A DNA stretch of 64,000 nt from Streptomyces griseoluteus (GTDB taxonomy: Bacteria; Actinomycetota; Actinomycetes; Streptomycetales; Streptomycetaceae), in contig NZ_SRRU01000004.1 of NCBI RefSeq assembly GCF_004784465.1, positions 1-64,000 on the forward strand. The letters run 5' to 3'. The stretch's first letter is position 1; each line of letters opens with the position of its first letter. The notes under the pieces are model-generated. The model was not told where the DNA came from. It did no database searches and worked only from the letters and a program-made list of their open reading frames with translations. Shown here piece after piece: positions 62,760 through 64,000 of the stretch. Made by a program: the position numbers and the translations under genes.

Positions 62760-64000
62760 CGGGGGTCCCCCGTGGAGATGGTGGTGGGTTCGGAGAGGGC
62801 GGCGGGTACGGCCGGGGCGAGTACGGGTGCGGGTGCGGGGTCGCGGCGGTCGGGGAAGACCCAGGCGCGGAAGAGGAGGAAGCGCAGGACGGTCGCGGCG
62901 AGGTTGGCGACGACCAGGACCGCGATCTCGGTGCTGTGCGCGGGGCCGGCGGTGGCCGCGTTCAGGGCGGCCAGCGAGCCGCTGGTCAGGGCGAGTCCGA
63001 TGGCGAAGACGACCAGGCCCTGCGCCTGGTGCCGTACCGCTCCGCCCCGGCCGCGCACCCCGAAGGTCAGGCGCCGGTTGGCGGCCGTGTTGGCGAGCGC
63101 GGAGAGCAGCAGGGCGAGCGCGTTGGCCGCCTGCGAGCCGCCGAACTGCCGGAACAGGCTGTAGAGGAGCAGGTAGAAGAGGGTGGAGAGCCCGCCGACC
63201 ACGCAGAACCCGACGAGCTGGCGGGCCAGCCCCTTGGGCACGTCGGTGATCTCGCGGTCGCGGGGGTCGTCGCCGAACGGCCGGGCCAGCCGGTCCAGCG
63301 GCAGCGAACCGGTGGTCAGCGCCCGCCCCACCCGCCACACGCCCTTCAGGTCCTCGGTCGCGGTGCGCACGATGCGCACGGTGGAGTCCGGGTCGTCGAC
63401 CCAGTCGACCGGCACTTCGTGGATGCGCAGTCCCGCCCGCTCGGCCAGCACCAGCATCTCGGTGTCGAAGAACCAGCCGGTGTCCTCCACCAGCGGCAGC
63501 AGCGCCCGGGCCACCTCGCGCCGGATCGCCTTGAAGCCGCACTGCGCGTCGGAGAACCGCGCCTGGAGCGAGCCACGCAGGATCAGGTTGTAGGCCCGGC
63601 TGATGAACTCCCGCTTCGGCCCGCGCACCACCCGCGAGGTCCGGCTGAGCCGGGAACCGATCGCCAGGTCGGAGTGGCCCGAGATCAGCGGGGCGACCAG
63701 CGGGAGCAGGGCGTTGAGGTCGGTGGAGAGGTCGACGTCCATGTACGCGAGGACCGGCGCGTCGGAGGCGGACCACACCGTGCGCAGGGCGCGTCCCCGG
63801 CCCTTGCGCTCCAGCCGGACGCTGGTCACGTCCGGGTGGCGGGCGGCGAGTTCGGCGGCGATGAGCGGGGTGCCGTCGGTGGAGGCGTTGTCCGCGATGG
63901 TGACCCGGAAGGCGTAGGGGAAGGTGCGCGCCAGGTGCTCCCGCAGTCTGAGGACGCACCGGCGCAGGTCCTTCTCCTCGTTGTAGACGGGGATCACCAC
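62756..64000 (-). CDS. GT2 polyprenyl-phosphate sugar transferase fused to GtrA domain, 5' end outside window
   Basis: At least 414 residues. N-terminal DPMS-like GT2 domain: PVYNEEKDL, ADNASTDGT, YMDVDLSTDL (DxD), QCGFKAIRR. C-terminal GtrA-like domain with four helices (about 265-385: LVGFCVVGGLSTLFYLLLYSLF). It builds polyprenyl-phosphate-sugar at the inner face and may flip it for the GT39 enzyme that follows with coupled translation. The first codon in view is GTG at 64000, but the family usually has more N-terminal residues, so I call it partial. Confidence 0.9.
   Translation of the reverse strand: MVIPVYNEEKDLRRCVLRLREHLARTFPYAFRVTIADNASTDGTPLIAAELAARHPDVTSVRLERKGRGRALRTVWSASDAPVLAYMDVDLSTDLNALLPLVAPLISGHSDLAIGSRLSRTSRVVRGPKREFISRAYNLILRGSLQARFSDAQCGFKAIRREVARALLPLVEDTGWFFDTEMLVLAERAGLRIHEVPVDWVDDPDSTVRIVRTATEDLKGVWRVGRALTTGSLPLDRLARPFGDDPRDREITDVPKGLARQLVGFCVVGGLSTLFYLLLYSLFRQFGGSQAANALALLLSALANTAANRRLTFGVRGRGGAVRHQAQGLVVFAIGLALTSGSLAALNAATAGPAHSTEIAVLVVANLAATVLRFLLFRAWVFPDRRDPAPAPVLAPAVPAALSEPTTISTGDPR

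Overview
The window is high-GC actinobacterial DNA, almost certainly from a Streptomyces chromosome arm-proximal core region. Codon third positions are nearly all G or C, GTG starts are common, and the gene order (hrpA, bldC, vdh, purF-purM, purS-purQ-purL, an lsr2 paralogue, purC, purD, dnaX, ffs, upp, tadA, sigF, sigN) follows the block I remember as roughly SCO4096 to SCO4030 in S. coelicolor. A perfect Streptomyces-type parS site lies between two tRNA genes.

Layout. 1-5.4 kb: a DEAD-box RNA helicase with a 132-bp tandem repeat in its RGG-like tail, a lipoprotein, a small zincin, a membrane phosphoesterase, then tRNA-Glu, tRNA-Asp, parS and tRNA-Phe. 5.3-13.5 kb: a small secreted protein, the helicase hrpA, a second tRNA-Asp, the developmental regulator bldC and valine dehydrogenase. 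13.8-29.4 kb: seven de novo purine genes, all on the minus strand (purF-purM, purS-purQ-purL, purC, purD), interleaved with an lsr2-like gene, three tRNA-Gly genes, a decayed response regulator, a formamidase-like protein and an M48-like protein without a catalytic motif. 29.3-32.5 kb: a block of dispersed repeats, dnaX, the SRP RNA and tRNA-Ser(GGA).

32.46-35.6 kb is an arsenic island (arsI divergent from arsR-acr3-arsC-arsN) bounded by copies of the tRNA-Ser 3' flank and its terminator, which suggests tRNA-targeted integration. It is followed by vapBC, which abuts a truncated gene.

36.6-44.5 kb is accessory metabolism: a CopC-CopD fusion, and an iron-box-controlled divergon with a penicillin-acylase-type hydrolase plus an AlcB-type acyltransferase on one side and a siderophore-interacting reductase on the other. 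44.4-53.3 kb returns to core genes: HerA-like ATPase, LytR_C protein, upp, tadA, tRNA-Ser(CGA), and the SigB-family pair sigF and sigN.

53.3-64 kb is accessory again. A MarR regulator precedes a 14-TM exporter whose cytoplasmic tail carries three carboxypeptidase-regulatory-like repeats, and then a YceI lipid-binding protein with the same repeat at its N terminus. After this come a 143-bp MITE, a disrupted flavin-oxidoreductase gene, an MFS-TetR efflux unit under a perfect 18-bp inverted-repeat operator, and a YkcB/YkcC-like glycosyltransferase pair that runs off the right edge. The exporter/YceI module and the iron-regulated acylase/acyltransferase pair are the best candidates for undescribed biology.
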